Assembly: GCA_027627225.1 (NCBI GenBank)
Contig: CM051034.1
Location: forward strand, 15,305,480-15,369,479
Direction: 5' to 3'
Source: Congeria kusceri
Taxonomy: Eukaryota; Mollusca; Bivalvia; Myida; Dreissenidae
DNA length: 64,000 bases
The notes below the pieces were generated by a model. That model made no database searches, was not told the origin of the DNA, and worked only from the letters and a program-made list of their open reading frames with translations. Position numbers and translations under genes: made by a program. The stretch's first letter is position 1. The number at the start of each line of letters is the position of its first letter. Positions 36,601 to 48,495 of the stretch are shown one piece after another.

Positions 36601-39367
36601 TGCCCTAGTGATGTAACAATACTTTTCCCAATTTAGAAGCGTGTAACCCTATTGCGAGCTCATTTCACTGCTACAACTTGCGGAAAGTTCACACGGTTTC
36701 GGATGATGATTGTGACAGATGACACCAGTCACCCTTTCATGTTCCTTCATCGACTTTGCGGATTTATGTGAAAACACAATCGTGGCTTTGTTTCAACTTG
36801 TGTGTTAGAGAAACATTCGTGCGTAATATAAGGCCATGAGAAAACTATAAGCAATGCTGGGGGGTAAACATATATTGGGCTTAAACATGAATGAATAATA
36901 GTATTATTGTTCAATTAAATTTATAACAAGTAGACATTTTGGAACGATGATTTGTGGATAATACAAAATAAAAATAACATATCTTCTTAATATCAGAGTT
37001 TGAGGGACCTTTACTGATTTACATGTATTGTTGAACACATGCATTTAATCACTTTAAATTCTGCTTACATAATTTATTAAATTTATTATTGAATTTTGGT
37101 TTAAACAATAGATTGTGCATACATAGGCACGTCAATATCAATTATTAAACATGTGCCAACTTTCCATCTGCTAACTGAAACGTGCAATATACATGCATCG
37201 TTACCTGGCGAGTTTTTCAAATAAGTACGTTCAAATTTCAGTCTTACACATGTTAATGTCTTTTCTATTGCTTTAATTTTTATGTCAAAAACGTCCACCC
37301 AATCAAACGAAACATGTTTCATTGTTGACAAATAAGCAGCTATGTGCTTTGAATGTGATGCTGTCAACCTTTCCCATGCATGTTTATAAAGCAAGTATTT
37401 TTTATATCGAAAAGAAACGTATAGTAACTGTTGAACAAATGCTTCAATGGTTTGAATGTATATGGAATTTGATATAGCAATTTAATTTTATTGGCGTTTG
37501 TCATTCATTCAACGTCTTCTAGCATAAAGCTGTACTTGTAATAATAATACTATTATTAACAGCGTTGCTTCAGAGATTTGTAAGTCATTGACGTAGCCAT
37601 TAAATATATACTTGTAACTATACTTAATGTTAACTGTTTTTCATTTTCACTTACTTTGGAATACTATTTATTTCGAAACATCAGTACATTATGTTACAAT
37701 CCGCAAAAACGTAATCTACCTAACGCTTATAATATATAGGTGATGACATACTTATCCTCGGTCTTCAAAATAACCAAAAGTGAAAATGCTTTGGTAGAAA
37801 TACGTCGGTATTTAAATGCTATAACAATAATCATAAACACGTATATGCAATTATTTATATCTGCACAGTGTTTCGTTTATAGTTTGCATATACGCTATCC
37901 GTACGAGATAACTATTATACTTTGGGCATAGCATGTGTGAAACAAAATGCCACATAAAATATTGTCAGATGTATACCGGTATTCTAAGCACTTTCATTCC
38001 AAAAATGCCAATTACGTTAAGCACCAGTATTTTCTTTGCCCACTCTAAAACACTTAAAATCTTGGTTGTCTTTGCCGACATAAAGCAATATGCATTACAC
38101 CACATGATTATTTAGATATAACAAAATTTGGACATGCATTGTTAAATAAATATTTAATATTAATTAAGGTATAGAGCTTTAAATGAATGTAATTTAATGA
38201 TTTGTTTCCCACAGACATCAAATAACAGACACACGAATGTCCATGCATTGTTTTGATGCAATGTAATGCTTTTGTTAAAGGCTTTTGACAGGGCATGTCC
38301 ATACGTAATATGGGAATAAAAGAGTTAATTGAACGTATGGCTGCTAAAGCAGTTTACGTAAATATCTGATAGATATATTTCAATTAGCATGATACATGCC
38401 ATGATATGATAGGGAACAACGATAAACACTCGTATTGGAAACAAATAATCATCAATTACAGTGAAACAAAATGATTTATTTGCTATTATTAATAATATTT
38501 TTACTCACGTTGGTGCTTTTTCTGTTGTATAAGTTGTTATACACATGCACGTACAATGCGTCGTTTACAACTTCATGGCCTTTTGAAAAAAAAAAAACTT
38601 AGTTCAATTATTATATCTTATGTGTTGTTGTTGTTTTTTATTTCAATTCCAAATGCGTTCACCCGCTATGTTGACATCTCATGTAGGCAATACTGACTAA
38701 TGTTTGGTACATTTCTCATATTCCAAAGTGGCAGACAATCAGGTGAAATGTGCGTATATCGAAGGCAATACCGATGAGTAAAAACAAAGACAGCTAAAAC
38801 AACTTGACTTACAATAATGCGTTATGACATTTCGATCATACTGTTTTGTTCGATCACTCTTTAGACATCTCTCGGGGTCAATTCATAAACGTACGGGGGA
38901 TTGAGCGGGCCCAACTATACTAATAAAATACAAACTATTGGGTGGGGTGTATCCAAAGTATACTATGATAGACAAGCCAAAAATGAGGCACAGCTAAAAC
39001 ATAGCCCTAGAACATTCGAGACAAGAAAGGAATGTGACCCCGTTAATGAGGAATTCTTCTGACATAGCACTGGTTTTGGAAGCACCACTGAAGACATAAA
39101 ACATATGTGCGAGGTGATGATAGGGCGAGTTTGGCTGATGCTCAAAGAAAAGAGCAAGCAATGCAATGAGTACAAGACAGGAACAGTCGCATTCCAAGTG
39201 GTTTGGATATGATGTAGAATGTAGGTTCGACATTTAGTGCTAATGTGATATTTTTGATTAGGTTAGAAACTTCGTACAGTTAACCTGAAATATCTTTGAT
39301 GTAACAATTAAGGTCCTATTTTCCAGTCATTGCTCAATAAAAAGTTCATGTCAGACTCGCCGACGAA
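33638..39367. other. Spacer; weak exon only
   Basis: Apart from the candidate at 36479-36547 I found no supported exon. A minus-strand frame at 35694-35948 and paired frames at 38963-39233 have neither recognisable domains nor consistent splice sites. A poly-A run lies near 38586. Confidence 0.4.
36479..36547 (+). CDS. Weak candidate exon (Cys-containing short peptide)
   Basis: A good acceptor (TTTTCATTGTTGCAG) is followed in phase 0 by LQVSIDTQCSLSCAWYTVLK and a stop at 36545-36547. It could complete a ~59-residue secreted peptide with the exon at 33527-33637. A GTATAC donor after GCATG offers an alternative end. There is no family match. Confidence 0.25.
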   Translation, partial: LQVSIDTQCSLSCAWYTVLKYE

Positions 39368-39559
39368 ATGAAACAGCAAAAGAGTTTATTCTGGGTCTGC
39401 TTAAATTCCACCAAATATTCACGCTCTGTTAGATGGTTCGGATTACTGTGTTACTTGTATATTTTGCTGTTGTTTTCATTATTTGCTACTAATACAATGG
39501 CTATTAATTTTATCCCACATTCCGTTCTGCAAAGTGAAAACAACGTCCTTCAACCTCCA
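39368..39559 (+). CDS. Candidate first exon of dae4-like gene (signal anchor)
   Basis: An ATG at 39368 opens 64 codons with a hydrophobic stretch WFGLLCYLYILLLFSLFA at residues ~24-41, then a Ser/Pro/Asn-rich linker. The exon can end at CCTCCA|GTAAAA in phase 0, which joins the phase-0 start of the Tae4-like exon at 41607. This would give a secreted or membrane-anchored amidase-like protein, as expected for a eukaryotic recruit acting on bacteria outside the cell. The 35-residue lead before the hydrophobic core is long for a cleaved signal peptide. The exon at 33527-33637 is a phase-compatible alternative. Confidence 0.45.
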
Positions 39560-39724
39560 GTAAAATATGTAACAGTGTAACACGAATGTCATTTTCGTAA
39601 AACTATTTTATTTATGAGAGGCCGGGTCGCATTTGTTACATAGGACATATCACCACAAATCATTTCGAGCAGTTAGGTACATGGGTTGAATGTATAACAA
39701 GTATTGCATAGAATAATGGTCATA

Positions 39725-39970
39725 TACACTCAACACAAGTTATAACGCGCCATTTGGAAATAAATGGAAATTGTTGTATTTTCTTTATTTATAAAAATTT
39801 CAGCTTGAAATGTCAGCTATGATTGAGTTACACATGCATGTGTTCATACCAAAATATTGGGGGGAAAAACACGAAATAAATTCGTGTTTACCATAGCGCA
39901 GCTCAAATTCGTATAAATAAAGAAAATACAACAATTTCCATTTGGTGCGTTATAACTTTTGTTGAGTGTA
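39725..39970. mobile_element. Fold-back MITE in the dae4-like intron
   Basis: Inverted repeats of about 60 bases: TACACTCAACACAAGTTATA at the left pairs with TATAACTTTTGTTGAGTGTA at the right. Both continue through AAATTGTTGTATTTTCTTTA. Non-coding. Confidence 0.85.
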
Positions 39971-41179
39971 TTAGTCATCATCGTGACAAGATGACACTTA
40001 TTTTTAACAAACGTAGTCAACTATAAGGACGACAAAACCTGGAGGCATTTACAAATGATACATTGTTGTTTGTGACATGACATTTTCACTTTTACGAATT
40101 ATATGACTATCTGTAAGAGTTGAACACATAGTAATTGGGTAAACAAATACACAAAGATGATTTTAGAAATCACAAACAGTTGGTTAAATCAAAATACGAT
40201 ATGTTTTCAAGGGCGAAACAATCAAAAGTTTGTGTCGGAATAAAAGTCAGTGCTGAGTTTCATTCTTCTCGCAGAGGTTACTTCCTCTTAAGGTTTACAT
40301 TAACTTACTCCTCGCAACGGTCACCTCCCCTAAAGGTTTACATTAACCACAGCAAACCTCGAGTGATTTCCTATTAGAAAAATTCGATTTTTTATTATGA
40401 TTTTATAAAACTCTCTCTAAAATATATTATTATTGGTTATTATTGAGAGTACAACTAAAAAAAGTAAACATAATAACGCAAGGATATTACGTTGTCCGCG
40501 TTGTTTTCTTCTGCTGGCCCACCATCTTAAATTTACACCACGTGATTTGACTGTGTTCAAGCAGAAGTTGGTGCCGGTGTACAGGTAGTGATTTGATACG
40601 AGCTATGTTCAGAACCAGACACCAGTCAATCTATGTATACGGATGTTGGCTGAGCGTCCAAACGTTGAAGCTTTAAAATATTGTGTTTGTTTGTGACGTC
40701 TGAAGGATTAAACAAGGTTTCATACGTTAATTTATTTTTCTGACAATGATGAACAAGATCAAAGAACACGTTTAGAAAGAATTCACTTCTTTTGGTCCAA
40801 AAGATTAAAAAAGCACGGCATATACAATGTACTAATATTTAGCTGATTACAAAAAGCGAAGCTACTTATTTGATGCAAACAGATATCACGTGTAGTATCT
40901 TTTCAACCCCTCTTAAGGAAGACCATGGACAGAGTCTTCAAAGCAGGATATGATAGATTATCTTGTGTAAATAAAAACGTGTGCTGATATGCGAAACAGA
41001 AACAAGTTATCAAGCCGACACGTCCAATATATCTGATCCCTGTGACCTTGCATCGACGTAAGATTACAGTTTGCACTTCCCGATATCATTAACAGTCAAC
41101 AAATATCGTACGTGTACTCGAACTATGTTTTGGATAAATGAGATTCAAGCATAAAATATTTTAAATAAGAAATAATTTT

Positions 41180-41323
41180 CGATTTATCGTTGTTTATCAG
41201 CCAAAAACAACGATTTAAAGTTCTGATGCGTATGAATTAAACTACGAGGTCGGTATCCCGAGTGGTTTAACAGCCACGCATCAGAACAACAAAGAGTTGT
41301 TTATTGCCCGATAAACAACGATA
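41180..41323. repeat. Nested inverted repeats with tRNA-Leu-like fragment
   Basis: The outer arms ATCGTTGTTTATC (41186-41198) and GATAAACAACGAT (41310-41322) are perfect. The inner arms GTTCTGATGCGT (41220-41231) and ACGCATCAGAAC (41276-41287) are perfect too. Between the inner arms lies GGTCGGTATCCCGAGTGGTT, resembling the D-arm half of a tRNA-Leu but without the rest of a tRNA. Likely a MITE-like hairpin. Confidence 0.6.
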
Positions 41324-41606
41324 ATGCGAAAATTAGTTCGATTCTAACATTATCTGACAAATATTTTTGCAATTGTAATGAGAACTACATTTTACTATGC
41401 TGCACGCAGATTCGGGACTACATTTCGCGTTGTTTATCAGGTAGTTAAACAATAATAATTTTGTTCTTTGCCTATAGAAACATCAGCGAGTATCATGTTA
41501 GAATCAATCTTAGGTGTGCATGTCATTATACAAGACAGCTTCTTATATGCAGATATATCAATAAACGTGATCTAAGACTGCCATATTATCTTGTTTCTAA
41601 TTTCAG

Positions 41607-42173
41607 ATCCCACTTCCAAATTTCCAAGATCTCAAATCGAACTACCCTGGCTACAAGCACCACGGCGGTAACTATAGAAACCACGAGCTCCTTCGTCACC
41701 TTGACCTTTACAACACCAGTGACCTACTTATTCACGACACAAGCGCCTTGCGACTGTCCTACAGTCTGAATCACATTGGCGGTGCACATTCGCTTGGTAC
41801 AGAGCTAATTCGGCTATCTAAATTCGGACATGATAGCGTTCAAGGGCAAAATCGAATGCAATATATCTACCTTCCTATTGCGTTTGGACCATTTTTGGCA
41901 GACAAGTATGGTTATCCAAATATTTCAAAACTGCATATGACTGATCCATCTCAAACCAAACACTCGTTTTGGGGACAGCAGGGGATTCTAAGGGTCATAA
42001 CTTACACCGAACATGGAAGTAGACCAAAAGGTCACGTTGCATTGTGGAATTGCAACCATTTCTACCAATCAAAAGACTGGATTGCTGAAAACAATCTTCT
42101 TACTGTGGAATTCTGGTCGTCACCAGGTTGGTGTGTGCATTACTATTATAATGTCACGGTTAAATATACATAA
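41607..42173 (+). CDS. Tae4/Dae4-like amidase domain (horizontally acquired)
   Basis: An exon with a strong acceptor (CTAATTTCAG) encodes 188 residues in phase 0. The order of features matches Tae4 amidases, the type VI secretion effectors that cut peptidoglycan stem peptides: an N-terminal NFQDLKSNYPGY block, a helix with ALRLSYSLN, a middle IYLPIAFGPFLADKYGYP block, then GILRVITY and KGHVALWNC holding the histidine, and a VEFW end. Eukaryotic copies (dae genes) are known as bacterial acquisitions used in innate immunity. At the position just before ALRLS, where the family has its nucleophilic Cys, this copy has Ser (AGC). The acidic residue expected ~11 residues after the His is also not evident. 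The His is kept. The domain may be inactive or altered. An alternative donor CCAG|GTTGGT at 42126 would allow further exons. Confidence 0.75.
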   Translation: MPLPNFQDLKSNYPGYKHHGGNYRNHELLRHLDLYNTSDLLIHDTSALRLSYSLNHIGGAHSLGTELIRLSKFGHDSVQGQNRMQYIYLPIAFGPFLADKYGYPNISKLHMTDPSQTKHSFWGQQGILRVITYTEHGSRPKGHVALWNCNHFYQSKDWIAENNLLTVEFWSSPGWCVHYYYNVTVKYT

Positions 42174-42689
42174 CCCTTTGCCTATAGTGGCTGCTTCGTC
42201 CTAGTTACTGTGTACCAAAACAAAGGGTACATATTCGACAAAAAAAATATTTAATTAATAAAACAAATACATGTATTAAAAAATACAATGCAGTTAAAAG
42301 CTGTTAATAGAAATTCTGCAGAAATTTATATACGTTTTATACTTCGTTCGATCCTTATAACGTCGGTAGCATACTTTTAGAACAATACAACAACAGTTTT
42401 TTTATTGCTGTGTGCCAAATATAATACTAGTAATTATTGAACCTGATATATTGCATGATGATATGTACAATATCATCAGACGTGGCCATTGCCTGGGGTT
42501 GAAGTGCAAATAAAGGTTTATTCCAGTTAATTGCTGCAGAAAACATCATTCCGCAAGCACTTGTCCATTATTACACACATATTACGCATTACATGTGGAA
42601 AGATTTTTATGCACCTGGGATCTTGATACGGGAGGCATATAGTGATTGTCCTGTCCATCCGTCCTTCCGTCCGTGACAAGGTTAGTAAA

Positions 42690-43165
42690 TTTTACCGTTT
42701 CGTCTAGCACCAACACCGCTTTCTACATCACTTGGATACTTATACAGCTGTTGCCTATGACCATTCCCTATTCACCCATATCGCCCAACTTCACGTTAAC
42801 CTTGACCCAATTTGCACTTAGAATAATTCAAATGGGCTATTTTTGGGTTAACTAGATTTTACCGTTTCGTCTAGCGCCAACACCGCTTGCAACAACACTT
42901 GGATATTTCCACAGTTGTTACTTATGACCGTTCCCAATCCACCCATATCACCCAACCTCACTTTGACCTTGACCGTGACCTAATTTGCACTTAGAATAAT
43001 TCAAATGGGTTGTTTCTTGGTTAACTAGATTTTACCGTTTCGTCTAGCACTAACACTGCTTGCTACAACACTTGGATACTTGCGCAGTTGTTGCTTATGA
43101 CTATCCCCAAATCCACCCATATCACCCAACCTCACTTTGACCTTGACCTTGACCTAATTTGGACT
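42690..43165. repeat. ~170-bp tandem repeat, three diverged copies
   Basis: TTTTACCGTTTCGTCTAGC starts copies at 42690, 42857 and 43030. Each continues through CACCCATATC(A/G)CCCAAC and CTTGACC runs. It lies between the Tae4-like exon and the unidentified exon at 43257. Confidence 0.9.
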
Positions 43166-43256
43166 AAGAAATGGTCTATCCAGCACCAACCGGAGGCATC
43201 TGTGTTTATCAAACACAGAATCTTGTTCTTTAATGTGTTTGTTCTTTTTGTTCCAG

Positions 43257-43532
43257 ACTCGTCATGTGAAGAATCTGACCTCGTTGACAGCCAATCAAAA
43301 TCTTCGTTACATGGTGCTGATGTCCAATCAGATTCGGCATTTCAATCACACGATCGGAAGCACGTGGCTATACCACAGAATGTTCGACATTCGGAGCAAA
43401 AATTACGAAAATATCAAGGGACGGAGAAAACTTAATGTGCTAACAATTAGCATTGCCGATTACAACCAATGTCTTCCATGTACACATAAAGTTGTATTCA
43501 CCATTGGAAATAGTCCAAGCGTGTGCCTATAA
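43257..43532 (+). CDS. Unidentified C-terminal exon candidate
   Basis: A strong acceptor (TTTTTGTTCCAG) opens a 91-codon frame in phase 0, ending with a stop at 43530-43532. The peptide has protein-like composition: N-glycosylation sequons NLT and NHT, a basic/aromatic stretch (TWLYHRMFDIRSKNY), and a strand-like end with CLPC. If the Tae4-like exon used the phase-1 donor at 42126, this exon would be read in another frame (starting DSSCEESD, stop at 43435), which looks less protein-like. It may therefore belong to a separate gene, or the upstream exon may use a weaker phase-0 donor. Family not recognised. Confidence 0.4.
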   Translation, partial: TRHVKNLTSLTANQNLRYMVLMSNQIRHFNHTIGSTWLYHRMFDIRSKNYENIKGRRKLNVLTISIADYNQCLPCTHKVVFTIGNSPSVCL

Positions 43533-45958
43533 ACAGTTGAAAGAAACACAAAAGTGGCACCACCATTTGGCGCTTTCTCACACACAGCGGTTTACTGCTT
43601 CCATGTATGTTAGTGAAAGCAACGACACTCTGCAACCGAGAATGCTAGAATGAATTGTGCGCGGTAACGCATAGTTTTGAATTCATTTTAACTACGTTTC
43701 ATACTCTGTGCAAGCTTACACTTCAGATGACAATGTCATCTGTCATAGTTAGCATAAACAATCTTAAAATGTTATCTGCTTTATGGTGTTCCTTTTAATT
43801 TCTTTTATCGTGTGTTTTATATTTTATCGTACACAGATGTCTGGTTTTAAATGTATAACATGGACATGTCTATTGCTACATAATTTTTCATGTACATATT
43901 TATTGTAATACTAAGCAACTGGCATTGTGAACGGGTGTGTTCATTTTTGTTAGATGTCGCCATGGCTGGCGGGCTGCAATATGCAAAGTCTACTGTAGTG
44001 TATAAACAATTCTAACTTGCTCCTAGTCATATGTGAAGATGTTTGAAGTTGTTTTAATGTATGCGATGTCCACAGTTGTTTGTTTTATATATATTTCGAT
44101 GTTTGTACACGATTTATGTTATCGAATGTGTAAGTGCTATATTTATGTATATTTTCGCTCATGTATGTCTTTTAATGTGTATTAAAGGCATTTTTTAATG
44201 AGATAAAACTGTATCCAATGAATAATTAAACTCCAGAGACATCACCAGGAGAAGTCCGTATTACCATCCGCTGGTCTTTTATTTGAGGCAAGTGACTAAT
44301 TGCCTTTACAATACCGGACGATACATACAACACAACATAAAACATAAAAATGATTAACAATGGTCACCGCCTTGGAACGGTCAATGCTTTTTTGGTCAAT
44401 GCAAAGCATTGAGGGTTTAAACCTGTTTAAAGGCATGCGGAACCTCACACTTTGCCCACAATTCACGCACTTGTAAATGAACTTTAAAACTTCCATCGCT
44501 TAAGCCAATAACATCAGTGTGCCTCATACCGATTTTTTAAATAAACATAATAAGCCACAGGTCTTCACCTACAGTTAACATAGTTATATAGACACTTTTC
44601 AAATATATTTCATTTGTTAACAAACAACCAGGGCATCATATTTAACATTGCATTCTTTTTAGAATACGCAAAGAAAATGATTAGACGAAAATACGTGTGC
44701 GTTCGAAAATATATCAGGTACGAATGTTGCCAAATGTCAATAATAAAGAATGCTAAAATTAAAGTTCATGAATACTAAGTAACATTCAAATTAAAAGCTT
44801 AAAAATGCTTTGTTCTTGCGTTTTAAGTCCAATTATAGGCCAAGATATCCAACCCCTGTACACATAAACCTTGTACAAATGTATGAAGACATATTTCCCA
44901 TTAATCCATGGGGAACAGTAAATGTGGCGCGTCGTGGGAAACCCGGACTTAATGCATGTGCGTACAGTGTCGTCCCGGATTAGGCTGTGCAGTCCGCACA
45001 GGCTAATCCGGGACGGCATTTTCCGCTTTATGGTACTTTCTGTTTCAAGGAAGTCTCTTCTAAACATAAATCCACTGTAGGCGTAAAGTGTCGTCCCGGA
45101 TCAGCCTGTGCGGACTGCACAGGCTGATCCGGGACGACACTTTACGCACATGCATTAAGTCCGGTTTTCCCACGACGGGCCTCAAATATGTTCTGATAAT
45201 ATTTCTGCTTATCCAATCTTGCCTAATTTACTACATAATGATGAATACTTGTAACAAAATATATGCCTCAGCCCATCTATCTAAAGTAATGATTACACAA
45301 AATTGCAAAATGTAAAATCTACACAAGCAGTGTACTTGTCTATTTCTTTCCTGGCACTTTCTGCTGAGAGCTGTTAAAGAGACCAATCTGTGGCAGTTGC
45401 AAAGCGCCAGAACGACGATTTGTTTTGTTGCATGAAGTCAATCGTCGGCGAAGCGTTGTTTGGTGCAACATTATTCTAACAGTGTACAGGTACATCCCAC
45501 TGTCTATAGAAATTTTACCACTAGTCAAGAATCTGAAGCATCTTTATTTTCTTTAAGTATTCAAAACAAATTAAATGAATAAAAACGTGCACATTTTATA
45601 CAAAACTGTATTTTTCTAGTGTGTAATAACTATGAAAAACATCGATTCCGTGTGTAACCTAATAACGAATGACAAAGATATCGCCAATTTTACGACAATC
45701 TCGTGCACGGAAGCACAAATACATGCTTACTGGACCGTAACGAACACTGTACTGTTAGACCTGAACACAGTTATCTAACTTTCGCAAACATTTGGAAACG
45801 TACTTTCATCTTAAAATGGTTACAAAACATAGGAACACTTACATACGGAAAACAACGCACTGTAATGATATTCTAGTATTAAAGATGAGTTCGTTTCTTT
45901 CAACAGCAACTTGAGTTAATCAATGTGATTAAAATATGCTCCTTCAATAAGCTACGCG
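43533..45958. other. Gene-free except MITE A copy 2
   Basis: Contains a dispersed bivalve-type repeat around 44230-44480 (with AAAGCATTGAGGGTTTAAAC and GGCATGCGGAACCTCACACT) and the family A MITE at 44926-45181. A minus frame at 45340-45528 (LQLPQIGLFNSSQQK) has fair composition but no clear splice context. Confidence 0.4.
44926..45181. mobile_element. Fold-back MITE family A, copy 2
   Basis: Same architecture as 18538-18757: GGCGCGTCGTGGGAAA / TTTTCCCACGACGGGCC ends, internal inverted GTCGTCCCGGAT and GCACAGGCTAATCCGGGACG blocks, and a central TTTCAAGGAAGTCTCTTCTA. Confidence 0.9.
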
Positions 45959-46038
45959 TTAGGATCTGAGACGATCGACAGAAGCCTTCATCTTCCGATG
46001 ACCTTTCAGCCAACCGATCTCAGCCCGGCTTTCATGGT
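45959..46038 (-). CDS. Candidate terminal exon of unknown gene
   Basis: Minus strand: acceptor CTTTCATTTTCAAG, then 2 + 26 codons ending in TAA at 45961-45959. The peptide includes RAEIGWLKGHRKMKASVDRL, a basic helix-like end. The only good upstream donor (GAG|GTAAAT, minus strand at about 46190) is phase 0 and would force the other frame (TMKAGLRSVG, stop). Which frame is used is unresolved. Confidence 0.3.
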
Positions 46039-46192
46039 CTTGAAAATGAAAGAAGAAATTTGAATTTCGAGGTGCGACGAGTATAAACACGTATTTTCAC
46101 GATGCATGGCTGTTGTTTGGATATGTCTCTAGGTGGTGACTGTTGATTGTTTTATCACTAATTACAGTCATGGACATAAATGTTATTTACCT

Positions 46193-46246
46193 CCTGTTCC
46201 ACAATCTGAACATCTTTCCGAACGTGAAAATGCGAGCCCAATGATT
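46193..46246 (-). CDS. Candidate exon reading HFHVRKDVQIVEQE
   Basis: On the minus strand an open stretch reads SLGSHFHVRKDVQIVEQE and ends at GAG|GTAAAT in phase 0. Its upstream boundary is uncertain. It lies about 155 bases before the terminal candidate at 46038. Protein not recognised. Confidence 0.25.
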
Positions 46247-46606
46247 TAGATATGAATAATATTTTGTTTGGACATTTGCAATTTTGAGGTGGAATAGTAA
46301 CATTCAATCCAAACAGTTCTATAGCAATGAATTATGTAGTTTTCTTGAAATTCCGAGTAGACAATCAAATTACACATTAGGCTAAAAATATGTTTTCACT
46401 AACTTTTTTCAGTAACCGTTAACGTTCGATATCTTTAAAAAAAACTTACATTTTACTCGTTACTTAAAACATTTATAATTTCAGGACTTCCTTTTATAGA
46501 AAGTCGTAACGATTTCTTTCGTTGCTAGTTCAAACGACGTTCTGTGTTACGCAATCGCTACTACGGTGCGTTCAGCGCTCTGATTATTCACTGTATTCAG
46601 ATATCT

Positions 46607-46850
46607 GGGTCCAGTTGCTCAAAACTTTAACGGCGCATTAAGCTAACGGCCTGTTAACTTTTGATGTAAATAAAACTAATATTACAAGCAATTCGCGAAT
46701 GAAACATTTGACAATTATTTGAGCATATCAATTTATTTAGAATAAATGCGAATTTAAAAATTTTAACATTTAATTTACATCAAAAACTTCATCGAAAAGT
46801 TAACGGCTGTTAGCTTAATTGTCCGTTAAAGATTTGAGCAACTGGGCCCA
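46607..46850. mobile_element. MITE family B, copy 1
   Basis: TIRs CCAGTTGCTCAAAACTTTAA / TTAAAGATTTGAGCAACTGG are followed by sub-terminal CGGC.TTAAGCTAACGGC, mirrored on the other side. A ~240-bp element without an ORF. It is also present, nested, at 55352-55591. Confidence 0.9.
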
Positions 46851-47304
46851 GAGGTTTTAAATATTGGGTGGATATGTCATCTAGTGATAGCGCACGTAGC
46901 GCGCCGCATGGTCGTATCACAAGTTTCAAGTTCTCAATATTTTAACTCTCGTATATGTCTTAAACTTTGAACAGAGTTAGGTAACGATGAAATACACCTG
47001 GTCATCTTCTGTACCTTGCTTCCGTCGGCCAATTAAATTATTATTTTACCGAAAGTATCCCGTTAGTATAGAACCTAAATGATGCTGTATGATGCTTTCG
47101 CGTGGCAGGTCCGTGGTTAGAGGTGATGCGCTTGCTTCACAACAAGTTCTAACTCCCATTTTACCCTAGCCTACTAAGTTTACTATATGTAAATGTTACA
47201 ATACGTCAATAACTGCGTCTCACGTATTTTGCACTATCCCCACCCCCATACAACTAACAAGTCTTCTGGTTGAAGTTTACTAATACAAACTGAAATTTTG
47301 TATT

Positions 47305-47628
47305 AGGCGTAAAAAAATATGTTTGTTTCAGGTAACCCGACCTACCCTAAAAAAATGACCCGACCCTAGAACATTTTTATTGGGTTGGTCAGATTGATTT
47401 TTGTTTTATTTACCTTTTTCAATAATTAAATGTGTTTTGGATAAATAAGTGTTTTGTTTTGAAAGTATCCACTTATAAACAATGTTAAGGATATTACTGA
47501 TATGTTTTGAATATTTATTCAGTGTTAGAATCGTGTAGTTGACCATTTATAAAAAAAAAAGAAAAAAAAAGACCTACCTACCCTAATTTTTTTGGGCATG
47601 TTACCTGAAACATATTTTTTTTTATGCC
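47305..47628. mobile_element. 324-bp MITE with AGGCGTAAAAAAATATGTTT TIRs
   Basis: The left end AGGCGTAAAAAAATATGTTT and the TTTCAGGTAAC that follows it are mirrored at the right by GTTACCTGAAACATATTTTT...ATGCCT. Next inside lie inverted GACCTACCCTAA and TACCCTAATTTTT blocks. No ORF. Confidence 0.8.
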
Positions 47629-48327
47629 TTATGTACAACTTAGAGTTACAATTATCCATAGGAACTGTATCACCACTGGCCCACATTAAAGTACGCGAAC
47701 CCGCAATAGGTAAGAAAACAAACCTCCATGAAAACAGTTTAGTTTATTGTACAGACAGCTGGCTAAAAACAATCTGGTAAGCCTAGATACGAAAGCATGC
47801 CATATTTACGTGGTATACGAATTTCGTGGTAAGCACATTGTTTACCATGCATAATTTAATGTTTGCTTAATTTGTTGAATACCCTGTTATACTTAAGCAT
47901 GTATGTTATGTTCTGTATATTGATTCTTTAATGATTCGTAATGTTAGGGAAAGATCCAGGATGAAATTGTAAGGCACTGCACCATGCCCCTTTTTGGTTC
48001 CCCCCTCCCCCTCTGGGCTGGTCAGCAATGGTATCTTTTAAAGTTTAATCACTTTTGCAAATTTTCAATTATAAACAAAGAAAACATGCTTAAAAACCTT
48101 AGAACCATTATATCCTAAAATCCCATTATTAACCAAATTTCGAGGAAGATTTAAAGAATTGGTGTGGCTTCCCCCCCCCCCCCCGCTCCTTTGCAGCAGC
48201 ATCCTGTACCTTTTCTTTTCCTGAATCCTTCCTTAAAATGTACTGTATATGAAGAAGTTAAAATAAAAATAACTAATGACATCAACTACCATGTGTAATG
48301 AATTAAGGATTAATACATGTACTCCAC

Positions 48328-48495
48328 AAATAATAAATGCACACCACAAACATTAACTACCATGGGTAATGACTTAAGAATTAATAACTTTACACCACAA
48401 ATTAATCAATGCACACCACAAACATTAACTACCATGGGTAATGACTTAAGAATTAATAACTTTACACCACAAATTAATCAATGCACACCACAAAT
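48328..48495. repeat. ~70-bp tandem repeat, about 2.4 copies
   Basis: The unit contains CATTAACTACCATGGGTAATG and CTTTACACCACAAATTAATC. A diverged partial copy precedes it at about 48282. Confidence 0.85.

Noticed and set aside
38963..39233. Two overlapping minus frames
   Set aside because: Overlapping frames with no domain and no consistent splice sites; probably part of a dispersed repeat.
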